DNA of 64,000 nt from the IMG/VR virus record IMGVR_UViG_3300020442_002701, positions 1-64,000 of that record; one strand, 5' to 3'. Each line of letters begins with the position of its first letter. Position 1 is the first letter of the stretch. The position numbers and the translations under genes are program-made. The notes beneath the pieces were generated by a model. The model saw only the letters and a list, made by a program, of their open reading frames with translations. It had not been told where the DNA came from and made no database searches. Below, in pieces: positions 24,912 to 31,528 of this stretch. The DNA comes from a virus.

Positions 24912-24940
24912 ATTATAGCAGAATATAATGTAGATGTCAA
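24912..24940 (-). promoter_or_regulatory. perfect sigma70 consensus promoter of the lyase gene
   Basis: Minus strand TTGACA (24935-24940), 17-nt spacer, TATAAT (24912-24917). Confidence 0.8.
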
Positions 24941-24942
24941 CC

Positions 24943-25134
24943 TTAATGAATGGTTGCGCCGTCTGTTTCTAAATCTAATCCAGCCCATTCTAATAGATTA
25001 ATTATTGGTTTTGGGCAATCTTCTTCTTCTGATCCTTCTGGAATGAAAATACCTTTTACTCTTCCGTCTTCGTCAAAAATAAGTGCCCAATCATTTTCTT
25101 CCATGAGTTCGTCTAATGCACCTTTTACTTTCAT
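24943..25134 (-). CDS. small acidic hypothetical protein
   Basis: 63 residues, strongly acidic (MKVKGALDELMEENDWALIF, EGSEEEDCPKP). Preceded by a GGAGAAG ribosome-binding site. No family recognised; it ends immediately upstream of the lyase promoter. Confidence 0.6.
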   Translation of the reverse strand: MKVKGALDELMEENDWALIFDEDGRVKGIFIPEGSEEEDCPKPIINLLEWAGLDLETDGATIH

Positions 25135-25190
25135 TTTCTTCTCCTAAAAGTAGATGTAGTATTCTAAGTGTAAACGTATTGTATTGATAT

Positions 25191-25268
25191 TTAGTAAATT
25201 TGCAATACTATAGAAGTAATTAATATTATTGCAATTAAAAGTATTAAAATTATATCTGTTCTGTTCAT
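25191..25268 (-). CDS. tiny hydrophobic ORF (25 aa)
   Basis: ATG at 25268, stop at 25191; MNRTDIILILLIAIILITS and on, essentially one membrane helix. Located 17 bp downstream of tRNA-Thr; no clear ribosome-binding site. Could be a small membrane peptide or chance. Confidence 0.35.
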   Translation of the reverse strand: MNRTDIILILLIAIILITSIVLQIY

Positions 25269-25284
25269 TTTGTTTTTAAAAAAA

Positions 25285-25360
25285 TGGAGCTGGTGATAGG
25301 ACTTGAACCTACAACCTGCTGATTACAAATCAGCTGCTCTACCAATTGAGCTACACCAGC
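25285..25360 (-). tRNA. tRNA-Thr(UGU)
   Basis: 76 nt with CCA encoded. Acceptor GCTGGTG/CACCAGC, D arm GCTCAATTGGTAGAGC, anticodon stem GCTGA/TCAGC with loop TTTGTAA (anticodon TGT), T arm GTAGG-TTCAAGT-CCTAT. Normal variable loop, unlike tRNA-Ile and tRNA-Asn in this genome. Confidence 0.96.
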
Positions 25361-25370
25361 ACGTTTTAAT

Positions 25371-25622
25371 TTATTCGATTTCTGATTCAGCTTCTATTTC
25401 TTTTGGTTTTTTTATTTCTTTTTGATATGATTGTATAATTAAATCACGAATTTCATTTACATCTATTGTTCCTGTATCTAACATGTTGATTGCTTCACCT
25501 ACATTTTTTGCTTGTTTGCTTTTTACTAAATGTGCCGCAATTGGAATAAGTTCTGGCCTTTGTAATCCTGTAATATTTAGAGTGTCTTCTAGGAAAACTG
25601 ATGCTTTAGATTTTGAAATCAT
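25371..25622 (-). CDS. hypothetical protein (83 aa)
   Basis: Helical, 83 residues (MISKSKASVFLEDTLNITGL ... KNVGEAINMLDTGTIDVNEI), with a charged C-terminus (KKPKEIEAESEIE). Its stop lies 10 bp before tRNA-Thr, so the tRNA is probably processed from the same transcript. Preceded by both a sigma70-type promoter and a late-like box. Confidence 0.6.
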   Translation of the reverse strand: MISKSKASVFLEDTLNITGLQRPELIPIAAHLVKSKQAKNVGEAINMLDTGTIDVNEIRDLIIQSYQKEIKKPKEIEAESEIE

Positions 25623-25638
25623 ATACTATCCTTTTTTA

Positions 25639-25681
25639 TATTTATTAAGTTTAGTATATTACAATTTTTTAAATCTGTCAA
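25639..25681 (-). promoter_or_regulatory. sigma70-type promoter plus late-like box
   Basis: Minus strand TTGACA (25676-25681), 17-nt spacer, TATACT (25653-25658); a late-like AATAAATA lies just downstream at 25639-25646, so the 83-residue gene and tRNA-Thr could be read at both stages. Confidence 0.65.
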
Positions 25682-25682
25682 C

Positions 25683-26216
25683 CTAATGTGATTCCAGAAT
25701 AGGCATTTTATAAGTTTGACAATTACTAATTATCATTGAAAACAGAGGGTCTGGTTTTTGTCTAGGACTAATATTATTTGCATCAACATACAGTTCTTGT
25801 ATTTTAAATGCATCTTGTTCTAATGCTCTTCTACATTCTATAGTTTCATATACACCGTTTGTTTTTTGTAAAAAATGCACTAGTTCATGAACAAGTATTA
25901 CTTCTTTGAATCTTTCTTTGACCATGTGTTTTGTAGGATTTTTTCCAATTACAATTACATTAGTTTCATCATTATAATATCCAGCAATGTTACATTCTTC
26001 AGGTACTACATCAAAAAGCACTTCACACATTTCCTGTTGAGTGGCAATTTCTACTGTCGGTAATTTATCTCCTTTGTATTTCAAATCAGTGTTATCTTCA
26101 ATAAACTCAATCATTTTCATCATGTTGCGATTAGAGTCAAATTTATTTGTAACTGCATATAATCCAACAATGCATGCTACAACCAATAAGCCAATAGTCA
26201 AAATTTTCTTTTCCAT
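25683..26216 (-). CDS. membrane-anchored zinc metalloprotease-like protein
   Basis: 177 residues. N-terminal signal anchor (KILTIGLLVVACIVGLYAVT) followed by an extracytoplasmic domain with the zincin motif HELVH in EVILVHELVHFLQKTNG, and a downstream Glu/Asp-rich helix (ECRRALEQDAFKIQELYV) that could supply the third ligand. Several Cys residues (CEVLF, CNIAG, CQTYK) could form disulfides. Function unknown; could act on envelope proteins. Confidence 0.75.
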   Translation of the reverse strand: MEKKILTIGLLVVACIVGLYAVTNKFDSNRNMMKMIEFIEDNTDLKYKGDKLPTVEIATQQEMCEVLFDVVPEECNIAGYYNDETNVIVIGKNPTKHMVKERFKEVILVHELVHFLQKTNGVYETIECRRALEQDAFKIQELYVDANNISPRQKPDPLFSMIISNCQTYKMPILESH

Positions 26217-26696
26217 TTATTCCTCTGGTATTGTTCCGACAATATGAATCCTATCGAATTGCGTCGGATTACAATTCATAGCCGTATGCTTATCATACGT
26301 GTTTACAATATATGGATGGCCATCTTGTGGCACATGTTGCATTGTTTTATTTTCAATTATAAAGCATTTTTCATTTGTTATAATTGCTAAATGCATTCTT
26401 AATTCTCTATCTCTATGCCAAGAGTAACATTGACCTGCTTGTAATTTTAGTACTCTAGTTCTATATAAATTATTTTCTAAAATGAACTTTGATATTTCTA
26501 GATTTTCATCTATTACAAGTTTGTTGTAAGTTTTATTGTGTTCTGGTTTAGATCTAAAAAGCTGAGTTTCTAATGGTTTGCCGTCTCTGGTTTGCAAGTA
26601 CATATGCTTGTCATTGAGCCAGCCGATGGTGTCTTGCAACTGTTGTATTTCGTTGCGAATTTTTTCTATATCGTAGTGTCGCTCAACTCTTTCCAC
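26217..26696 (-). CDS. aspartyl/asparaginyl beta-hydroxylase-like oxygenase
   Basis: 159 residues; cupin-like 2OG-Fe(II) fold: RVLKLQAGQCYSWHRDRELR gives the H-x-D metal pair, RMHLAIITNEKCFIIEN the core strands, and PYIVNTYDKHTAMN the distal His. This matches the compact Asp/Asn beta-hydroxylase type. Its stop is contiguous with the next start (metalloprotease-like gene). Target unknown. Confidence 0.7.
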   Translation of the reverse strand: MERVERHYDIEKIRNEIQQLQDTIGWLNDKHMYLQTRDGKPLETQLFRSKPEHNKTYNKLVIDENLEISKFILENNLYRTRVLKLQAGQCYSWHRDRELRMHLAIITNEKCFIIENKTMQHVPQDGHPYIVNTYDKHTAMNCNPTQFDRIHIVGTIPEE

Positions 26697-26697
26697 A

Positions 26698-27288
26698 CTA
26701 TGGCCTCTTCTCTATAATCTCATCTGCAAGGCCGTATGCAACTGCTTCTTCTGAACTCATAAAGAAATCTCTGTCCATATCTCTTTCAAAGTCTTCATAA
26801 GTTTTACCTGCGGTATTATGTTTTACATATAATTTTGTTAAATTGTCTTTAAAGTATTGTATTTCTTTGTACCTAATTTCAATATCACTTGCTTGACCTT
26901 GTGCTCCACCACTTGGTTGATGAATCATTGTTCTAGCATTTGGTAATAACTTACGACATCCAGGACTTCCTGCTTGTGCAAGAAATGATCCCATTGAACA
27001 TGCTTGTCCCATTACAATCGTATGTATTTTTGGTTTAATAAATTGCATTGTATCGTAAATAGCCATTCCAGAAGTTATTACTCCTCCTGGTGAATTAATA
27101 TAAAAATAGATATCTTTTTCTGCATTATCAGATTCTAAATATAATAATTGTGCTACAATTAGATTTGCAGTTTGATCTTCAACAGGACCGTTTAATAAAA
27201 CGATTCTTTCTTTTAACAATTTAGAATAGATATCATACGAACGTTCGCCGCGTGATTCTTGTTCAACAACCATTGGTATCAAAGGCAT
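26698..27288 (-). CDS. clpP: ATP-dependent Clp protease proteolytic subunit
   Basis: 196 residues, full ClpP length. Catalytic triad visible: Ser98 in [15 protein letters not shown], His123 in [16 protein letters not shown], Asp174 in MDRDFFMS. The [20 protein letters not shown] block is canonical. It forms a 14-mer chamber that needs a Clp ATPase, presumably the host's. The genome also encodes ClpS, tmRNA and Hsp20, which together form a protein-quality-control set. Its start overlaps the stop of the 75-residue gene by one base. Confidence 0.96.
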   Translation of the reverse strand: MPLIPMVVEQESRGERSYDIYSKLLKERIVLLNGPVEDQTANLIVAQLLYLESDNAEKDIYFYINSPGGVITSGMAIYDTMQFIKPKIHTIVMGQACSMGSFLAQAGSPGCRKLLPNARTMIHQPSGGAQGQASDIEIRYKEIQYFKDNLTKLYVKHNTAGKTYEDFERDMDRDFFMSSEEAVAYGLADEIIEKRP

Positions 27289-27515
27289 TATCTGCGTCCT
27301 TCCTTTATTGTGTGTTCAAGAGGTCCAGGAGTTGTAAACTCCATACCGTGTGCATTTCCAACATAAATTTTTCCATTGTATTTGAAATGTATTTTGTTAG
27401 TTGCTAGAAAAGCAAAGAAACTATCTTTATCTCTAAAATTATCTATTTCTGCTTCAACAACTTTATCATTGTGTGTGCAGGTAATTTTTACTTTATCTTC
27501 AAAAATAGTTTTCAT
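27288..27515 (-). CDS. hypothetical protein (75 aa)
   Basis: 75 residues with a beta-rich pattern ([36 protein letters not shown]). Overlaps the upstream GNAT-like gene by 4 bp (ATGA) and clpP by one base, so it is part of a coupled operon. Function unknown. Confidence 0.65.
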   Translation of the reverse strand: MKTIFEDKVKITCTHNDKVVEAEIDNFRDKDSFFAFLATNKIHFKYNGKIYVGNAHGMEFTTPGPLEHTIKEGRR

Positions 27516-28009
27516 TGTGTTGTCTCTAATGGATATTCAAAGTTTTGTGTAGTATCATTTATGCTAATTTGTTTTGCACCGTTGCGAATATGAAAATGTG
27601 TTGCCATAGGAGTAAGAGGGGATAGAGTAACAACTCTATTGATACCTCTGCCTTTTACATATTCTAAAACTTTATTAATAATTTCTCTACCTGCTCCCCG
27701 TTTTCTTGACCAAACAGTATATGCGACAGCAATGTTTCCTTGTTGCCCATCTTGACACGCAACTTGACTCATATAATCCATTTCTCTCACAGTGATAGGA
27801 ACTTCATTTGTGAACGCAACACAAATGACACCTTCAATTTCATTTTCATATTTCAATCCATAAATTTTTCTGTTAGCAGAAAGTCTCCATTCAAGAGATA
27901 ATTCTGGTCTTACAGGATCTTCTGAAACATCAATATCATCTAGTTCCACAAGTTCGGTGCCCTTGACCCACTTATAGAAATTTTCTAATTTTTTTTTAAA
28001 TACTTGCAT
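27512..28009 (-). CDS. GNAT-type acetyltransferase-like protein
   Basis: 165 residues; central IEGVICVAFTNEVPITV, then NIAVAYTVWSRKRGAGREII (acetyl-CoA-binding loop, RxxGxG-like) and a late ATHFHIRNGAKQIS match the N-acetyltransferase fold. An N-terminal ~45-residue extension is present. Substrate unknown. Confidence 0.7.
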   Translation of the reverse strand: MQVFKKKLENFYKWVKGTELVELDDIDVSEDPVRPELSLEWRLSANRKIYGLKYENEIEGVICVAFTNEVPITVREMDYMSQVACQDGQQGNIAVAYTVWSRKRGAGREIINKVLEYVKGRGINRVVTLSPLTPMATHFHIRNGAKQISINDTTQNFEYPLETTQ

Positions 28010-28026
28010 CTTTAAAATATTTACCT

Positions 28027-28698
28027 CTATACTTTGTATAGTTTTGTGTAATTGAGTCTAGTTTCATTTACATCAAAACTTCTATTTTTTGTGTGATCTT
28101 TAACTTTAGCTTTAATTCGTTTTCTATCGCCAACGTTATACTCAAATTTATTCATAAAGCTAACTAAATCACCATTAAGGTCAGCTACATAATTATAGCT
28201 TTCCCATCTATCAGAGTAAAACTTGCTCAAAACTTTTATAACACCTTGGATAGGTTGTTTTAGTTCTCCAATGTGATTACTGTTTCTATATTCCATCCTA
28301 AGTAACTTTTTGAATTTTGATTCTTCTATTTCTCTTTCAACTAGTTTTGGAATAAATGCAAGTAAACCTAATTTAGCAAAAGGCACTTGGTCCATTTGTA
28401 ATACTGCAAATACATCTTTTTGGAAATCTGTCATGTCATTCCCTAGTAATTGCATTGTATATTTTCTAAAATGCTTTTGTGCAATTTCTACGCCTTCGTA
28501 GTCTTCTTCGTTAGCTTTGAAGTCAACAAAGTCAGGATCTTTGTATGGTCCGAAATGTTGTTTGACCATATCTTTATTTGAGTGTTCTGTTGGTTTGTCC
28601 TCTGAATATCTGCGAGTATCCTTTACGTATCCACCACGTAGTCTGAAAGCGGCAAAACTAATTGCAAGTGCATCTTGTAATGGAAAAGATTTAGTCAT
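28027..28698 (-). CDS. hypothetical phage protein (223 aa)
   Basis: 223 residues, basic, mostly helical: FPLQDALAISFAAFRLRGGY near the N-terminus and WESYNYVADLNGDLVSFMNK later. No catalytic motif recognised. The start overlaps the stop of the upstream 47-residue membrane protein by one base. Function unknown. Confidence 0.65.
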   Translation of the reverse strand: MTKSFPLQDALAISFAAFRLRGGYVKDTRRYSEDKPTEHSNKDMVKQHFGPYKDPDFVDFKANEEDYEGVEIAQKHFRKYTMQLLGNDMTDFQKDVFAVLQMDQVPFAKLGLLAFIPKLVEREIEESKFKKLLRMEYRNSNHIGELKQPIQGVIKVLSKFYSDRWESYNYVADLNGDLVSFMNKFEYNVGDRKRIKAKVKDHTKNRSFDVNETRLNYTKLYKV

Positions 28699-28841
28699 TA
28701 TACAAACCTATCTATAAGAGCAATTATAACTTGAAATGTACCGTATGCAAAAATACAAAAGATACAAAATTTTAGAAATTTGTTCATGCCATCATCGGAC
28801 ATGACTTCCCAATGTGGACGGGGATCTTTTTTACCAAACAT
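28698..28841 (-). CDS. small membrane protein (47 aa)
   Basis: Start taken at ATG 28841 (AGAGG ribosome-binding site before it); an ATG at 28880 lies within the promoter region. MFGKKDPRPHWEVMSDDGMN is followed by one hydrophobic helix (LKFCIFCIFAYGTFQVIIAL). Function unknown. Confidence 0.6.
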   Translation of the reverse strand: MFGKKDPRPHWEVMSDDGMNKFLKFCIFCIFAYGTFQVIIALIDRFV

Positions 28842-28870
28842 AACAACCTCTTTAAATTTATTATGTTTAT

Positions 28871-28898
28871 ATAATAACATCTTTTACAAAGATGTCAA
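28871..28898 (-). promoter_or_regulatory. sigma70-type promoter with palindromic spacer (possible operator)
   Basis: Minus strand TTGACA (28893-28898), 16-nt spacer, TATTAT (28871-28876). The spacer is almost entirely a perfect inverted repeat, ACATCTTT-TAC-AAAGATGT (28877-28895), a typical place for a repressor operator. Confidence 0.55.
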
Positions 28899-28901
28899 GT
28901 C

Positions 28902-28997
28902 TTATTTTGGAGGATTTTCCTTATCCCAGGATATGAACATAAAAGCTACAAATGCCAAACAAAATAATAAAAATATTAGTCCTGTCCACTCAATCAT
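28902..28997 (-). CDS. tiny membrane protein (31 aa)
   Basis: ATG at 28997 overlaps the TGA of the upstream zincin gene as ATGA; stop at 28902. MIEWTGLIFLLFCLAFVAF and on: one membrane helix, then SWDKENPPK. The coupling makes it likely real. Confidence 0.55.
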   Translation of the reverse strand: MIEWTGLIFLLFCLAFVAFMFISWDKENPPK

Positions 28998-29476
28998 ACT
29001 ATATCGTACTGAGCCCATTTCTTTTTGGAATGTCCGTTCTTTTCTGCCCAACGTACAAATAAGCCACATTCTCTTCCGTGAGCTTCAATTTCCCAAGGTT
29101 GATCCCAGTAATCTTTTACACACTTTTGACGAGGAGAAAGCCATTCACCTTTCCATCTACTTCCTTGTTTAGCAGATGGTTCGTACAGCTCATTTCTAGC
29201 AAATTGTTTTACATGAACCATTTCATGAGCTACTGTTTCTAGTAATCTACGTAATCTTTTATGTTTATTGATTTCTAACTCAAATTCTCTTGGATTTAGC
29301 CTATCATCTACAGGCCATGCATATCCATAATTATCGTCTTTCTTGAAGTCTTTGACGTGAATTTCAATATCAAGAGACTTCATTCTAGGCATAAGCATTT
29401 CACAGCAATATTCAGCCATGCTTTTAATGTACTTTTTTTGGCTTTTAGAGCCACCAATGACTTCGATATTGTTCAT
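28994..29476 (-). CDS. SprT-like zincin metalloprotein
   Basis: 160 residues. HEMVH motif in LLETVAHEMVHVKQFARNEL with a downstream WEIEAHGRECG that fits the third ligand, as in SprT/WLM-type zincins found in T4-like marine phages. N-terminal NNIEVIGGSKSQKKYIKSM. No membrane segment, unlike the 25683-26216 metalloprotease. Role unknown, possibly intracellular proteolysis. Confidence 0.78.
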   Translation of the reverse strand: MNNIEVIGGSKSQKKYIKSMAEYCCEMLMPRMKSLDIEIHVKDFKKDDNYGYAWPVDDRLNPREFELEINKHKRLRRLLETVAHEMVHVKQFARNELYEPSAKQGSRWKGEWLSPRQKCVKDYWDQPWEIEAHGRECGLFVRWAEKNGHSKKKWAQYDIV

Positions 29477-29508
29477 TTGTTGACCTTTTTGAGTTACTAT
29501 ATGTATAT

Positions 29509-29536
29509 ATTATAGCATCTCTAATCATTAAGTCAA
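29509..29536 (-). promoter_or_regulatory. sigma70-type promoter
   Basis: Minus strand TTGACT (29531-29536), 16-nt spacer, TATAAT (29509-29514), 33 bp before the SprT-like gene. Confidence 0.72.
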
Positions 29537-29539
29537 CAC

Positions 29540-29722
29540 TTAATCATCCACTTTTTCTATGATTATGGTACCTTGATCGCCGATTTTCACCTTTACCTTA
29601 TCACCCTCTTTCCAATTGTTTACCTTAAGTACCTCAGGTGGTATTTTCATGGTAGTATTACCATTTTTGTCTGTTTTAGTAAAGATCTCATCTTTTTTAA
29701 ATTGCCAAGTTTTTGTAGTCAT
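29540..29722 (-). CDS. AbrB/MazE-type swapped-hairpin DNA-binding protein
   Basis: 60 residues matching a single SpoVT-AbrB domain: FTKTDKNGNTTMKIPPEVLK followed by WKEGDKVKVKIGDQGTIIIE. Such proteins are dimeric transcription regulators or antitoxins; no adjacent toxin is seen, so a regulatory role is more likely. A promoter for the SprT-like gene lies right after its stop. Confidence 0.78.
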   Translation of the reverse strand: MTTKTWQFKKDEIFTKTDKNGNTTMKIPPEVLKVNNWKEGDKVKVKIGDQGTIIIEKVDD

Positions 29723-29777
29723 ATTGTATTCCTTTTGTATACATATTTAACAGGTTTATAATTCGATTAAATACTTT

Positions 29778-30203
29778 ATGGACGACTATTTTAATGCCTT
29801 TTACGAAATTGTAAAAGAGACCCAAGAATCTTCCGGTTATGTCTTGCCAGTAGATCTTGAATCATACATAGTTATGTTATTATCTCATAACATAGATAAA
29901 CCTGATTGGCTTCCAGAAAAGTCATTTGCAGAACTTTACATGAAATTAGATAGTCGACTTTCAGCAAAAGAGCTAGGTGATGCATGTTTATTTCTTACAG
30001 GAGTATTTCCTGCATATGCAACAAAGAAAGTTAGTAGAAAATATTATCAAAATATAGGATCCAGTTCTTATGAAGTCGTACATGAATTAATTCCAGGTAG
30101 TCTGTTTGGTCAACTATCGACACACTTTGTATTTTTGAGCGATTTTATTGAGTATACAATAAACAACTCAAAAGATGAAATATCAAGTATAAGAAATTTT
30201 TAA
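29778..30203 (+). CDS. hypothetical protein (141 aa), plus strand
   Basis: 141 residues, ordinary globular composition (MDDYFNAFYEIVKETQESSG, ELGDACLFLTGVFPAYATKK). Divergent from the AbrB-like gene and convergent with the small membrane protein gene at 30204-30368. An ATTAAATAC late-like sequence precedes it. No family recognised. Confidence 0.65.
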   Translation: MDDYFNAFYEIVKETQESSGYVLPVDLESYIVMLLSHNIDKPDWLPEKSFAELYMKLDSRLSAKELGDACLFLTGVFPAYATKKVSRKYYQNIGSSSYEVVHELIPGSLFGQLSTHFVFLSDFIEYTINNSKDEISSIRNF

Positions 30204-30368
30204 TTATACGTGTGGTTCGGTGTGTCCATGAATGTCTTCTATGTCGATTACATCCGTATGGCATCTATTGTGCATAACATTTTCTTTAATTAAAAAAGTA
30301 AATTTTACTATTACACCAAGAGACAATGCTAAAACCAATAGCATTGCTACTAAGCAAATATACATCAT
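30204..30368 (-). CDS. small membrane protein (54 aa)
   Basis: ATG at 30368, TAA at 30204, 12 bp after the oxygenase-like gene. MMYICLVAMLLVLALSLGVI is a membrane helix or signal sequence, followed by a His-rich tail (CHTDVIDIEDIHGHTEPHV) that could bind metal. Not recognised. Confidence 0.55.
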   Translation of the reverse strand: MMYICLVAMLLVLALSLGVIVKFTFLIKENVMHNRCHTDVIDIEDIHGHTEPHV

Positions 30369-30380
30369 GTTAATTTATTA

Positions 30381-30944
30381 TTATTGGTTTATAAATTCCA
30401 TGTCGGCGGCGACAATAAATCTATCTTCTTCTGATTGAACAACTCCAGGACGGTGCCATTGCTTACCAGGGTATATTAACCAATGGCCAACTTTAGCTTC
30501 TGCAAAATATCTTGTGCTAGGATCTGCTTCAGGACCTTCAGGAGCCATTTCTGTACCAGCTGTGACTGTGTCTACACCTTCTGGTAAATGCAAATAATAA
30601 ACTCCGCTTACAGTCAGTGTTTGATCACTCCTATGATGATGATGCCAAAGTTTATCTCTGTCCTCAGGAAATTTAAGTGAAGTCATATAACTCCAACTTT
30701 GAAGATTAGTAATTTTCACTTCTCTTTTACAATAAGCAAAACAAGACCAAATAAAACTCATACTAAGATTGGTCCAATCTTCAGTACCATATCTAAAGGG
30801 TGACATTACTTGATACTTAGGCAAATCAAATGAATATTTTTCTGCATCTACTTGTTTGCGAATATCGATGCACATTCTTAAACGTGCATCGTCCGTAATT
30901 AAATTTGTCCAATTATAATATTCGTCGTTAGTATTTCTATCCAT
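30381..30944 (-). CDS. 2OG-Fe(II) oxygenase-like protein
   Basis: 187 residues. DKLWHHHHRSDQTLTVSGVY then LHLPEG is the metal-binding strand pair of the 2OG-FeII_Oxy_5-like family; GHWLIYPGKQWHRPGVVQ holds the distal His and EEDRFIVAADMEF the 2-oxoglutarate Arg. Sigma70 promoter at 30951-30979 directly upstream. Substrate unknown. Confidence 0.75.
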   Translation of the reverse strand: MDRNTNDEYYNWTNLITDDARLRMCIDIRKQVDAEKYSFDLPKYQVMSPFRYGTEDWTNLSMSFIWSCFAYCKREVKITNLQSWSYMTSLKFPEDRDKLWHHHHRSDQTLTVSGVYYLHLPEGVDTVTAGTEMAPEGPEADPSTRYFAEAKVGHWLIYPGKQWHRPGVVQSEEDRFIVAADMEFINQ

Positions 30945-30950
30945 GCTAAT

Positions 30951-30979
30951 AATGTAACATCTTAATCAAACAATGTCAA
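30951..30979 (-). promoter_or_regulatory. sigma70-type promoter
   Basis: Minus strand TTGACA (30974-30979), 17-nt spacer, TACATT (30951-30956), 7 bp before the oxygenase-like gene. Confidence 0.65.
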
Positions 30980-30982
30980 GTA

Positions 30983-31516
30983 TTATTTTGTTGTAGCCAT
31001 GCCAGCTAATGGATTTTCAAGAGCTTTTTCGATCTTTTTATCTAACTTTTCTTCTAATGCTTCTATTTGTGCATCAACTTTTGTTAGCTTGTCGTCCCAA
31101 CGTTTATCTGTATTTGAAATTAGATCTCTAATTTCTTTTTCACTTTCACGTAGGGCTTCTCTAACTTCTCTATCAGCATCACGACTGCGTTTATCAATAA
31201 TTGCAATTTGGTCTGTCTGGTCACCTATTTCTACCCTTAGGTCTGTGCGAATATCCCTTGCTGTTCCTTGTGCGTCACTTACAAGTTCTTTCATTGCATC
31301 TACTTCTTTACGCATAACACTTACTTGTTCTTGAAATCCGCTCAAGTCTGGTGCTACATAAGTTTCAATTTTATCTCTCATGTTCATATAGTCTTTGTAA
31401 AATTCGAATCCACCATAAAGCCCTCCAGCAAGTGTTGTCAATGCAGTAATAAGGATAAGCATTTTTCCGCCTTTTAACTTTACACCAGCAAATTCAATTT
31501 CAGTTTTGTCAGTCAT
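30983..31516 (-). CDS. membrane-anchored coiled-coil protein
   Basis: 177 residues: short N-terminal part, a membrane segment (MLILITALTTLAGGLYGGFE) and a long heptad-patterned region (VSVMRKEVDAMKELVSDAQG ... VDAQIEALEEKLDKKIEKAL). Resembles membrane/coiled-coil accessory proteins of marine T4-like phages. Function unknown. Confidence 0.7.
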   Translation of the reverse strand: MTDKTEIEFAGVKLKGGKMLILITALTTLAGGLYGGFEFYKDYMNMRDKIETYVAPDLSGFQEQVSVMRKEVDAMKELVSDAQGTARDIRTDLRVEIGDQTDQIAIIDKRSRDADREVREALRESEKEIRDLISNTDKRWDDKLTKVDAQIEALEEKLDKKIEKALENPLAGMATTK

Positions 31517-31528
31517 TGTATTCCCTTC

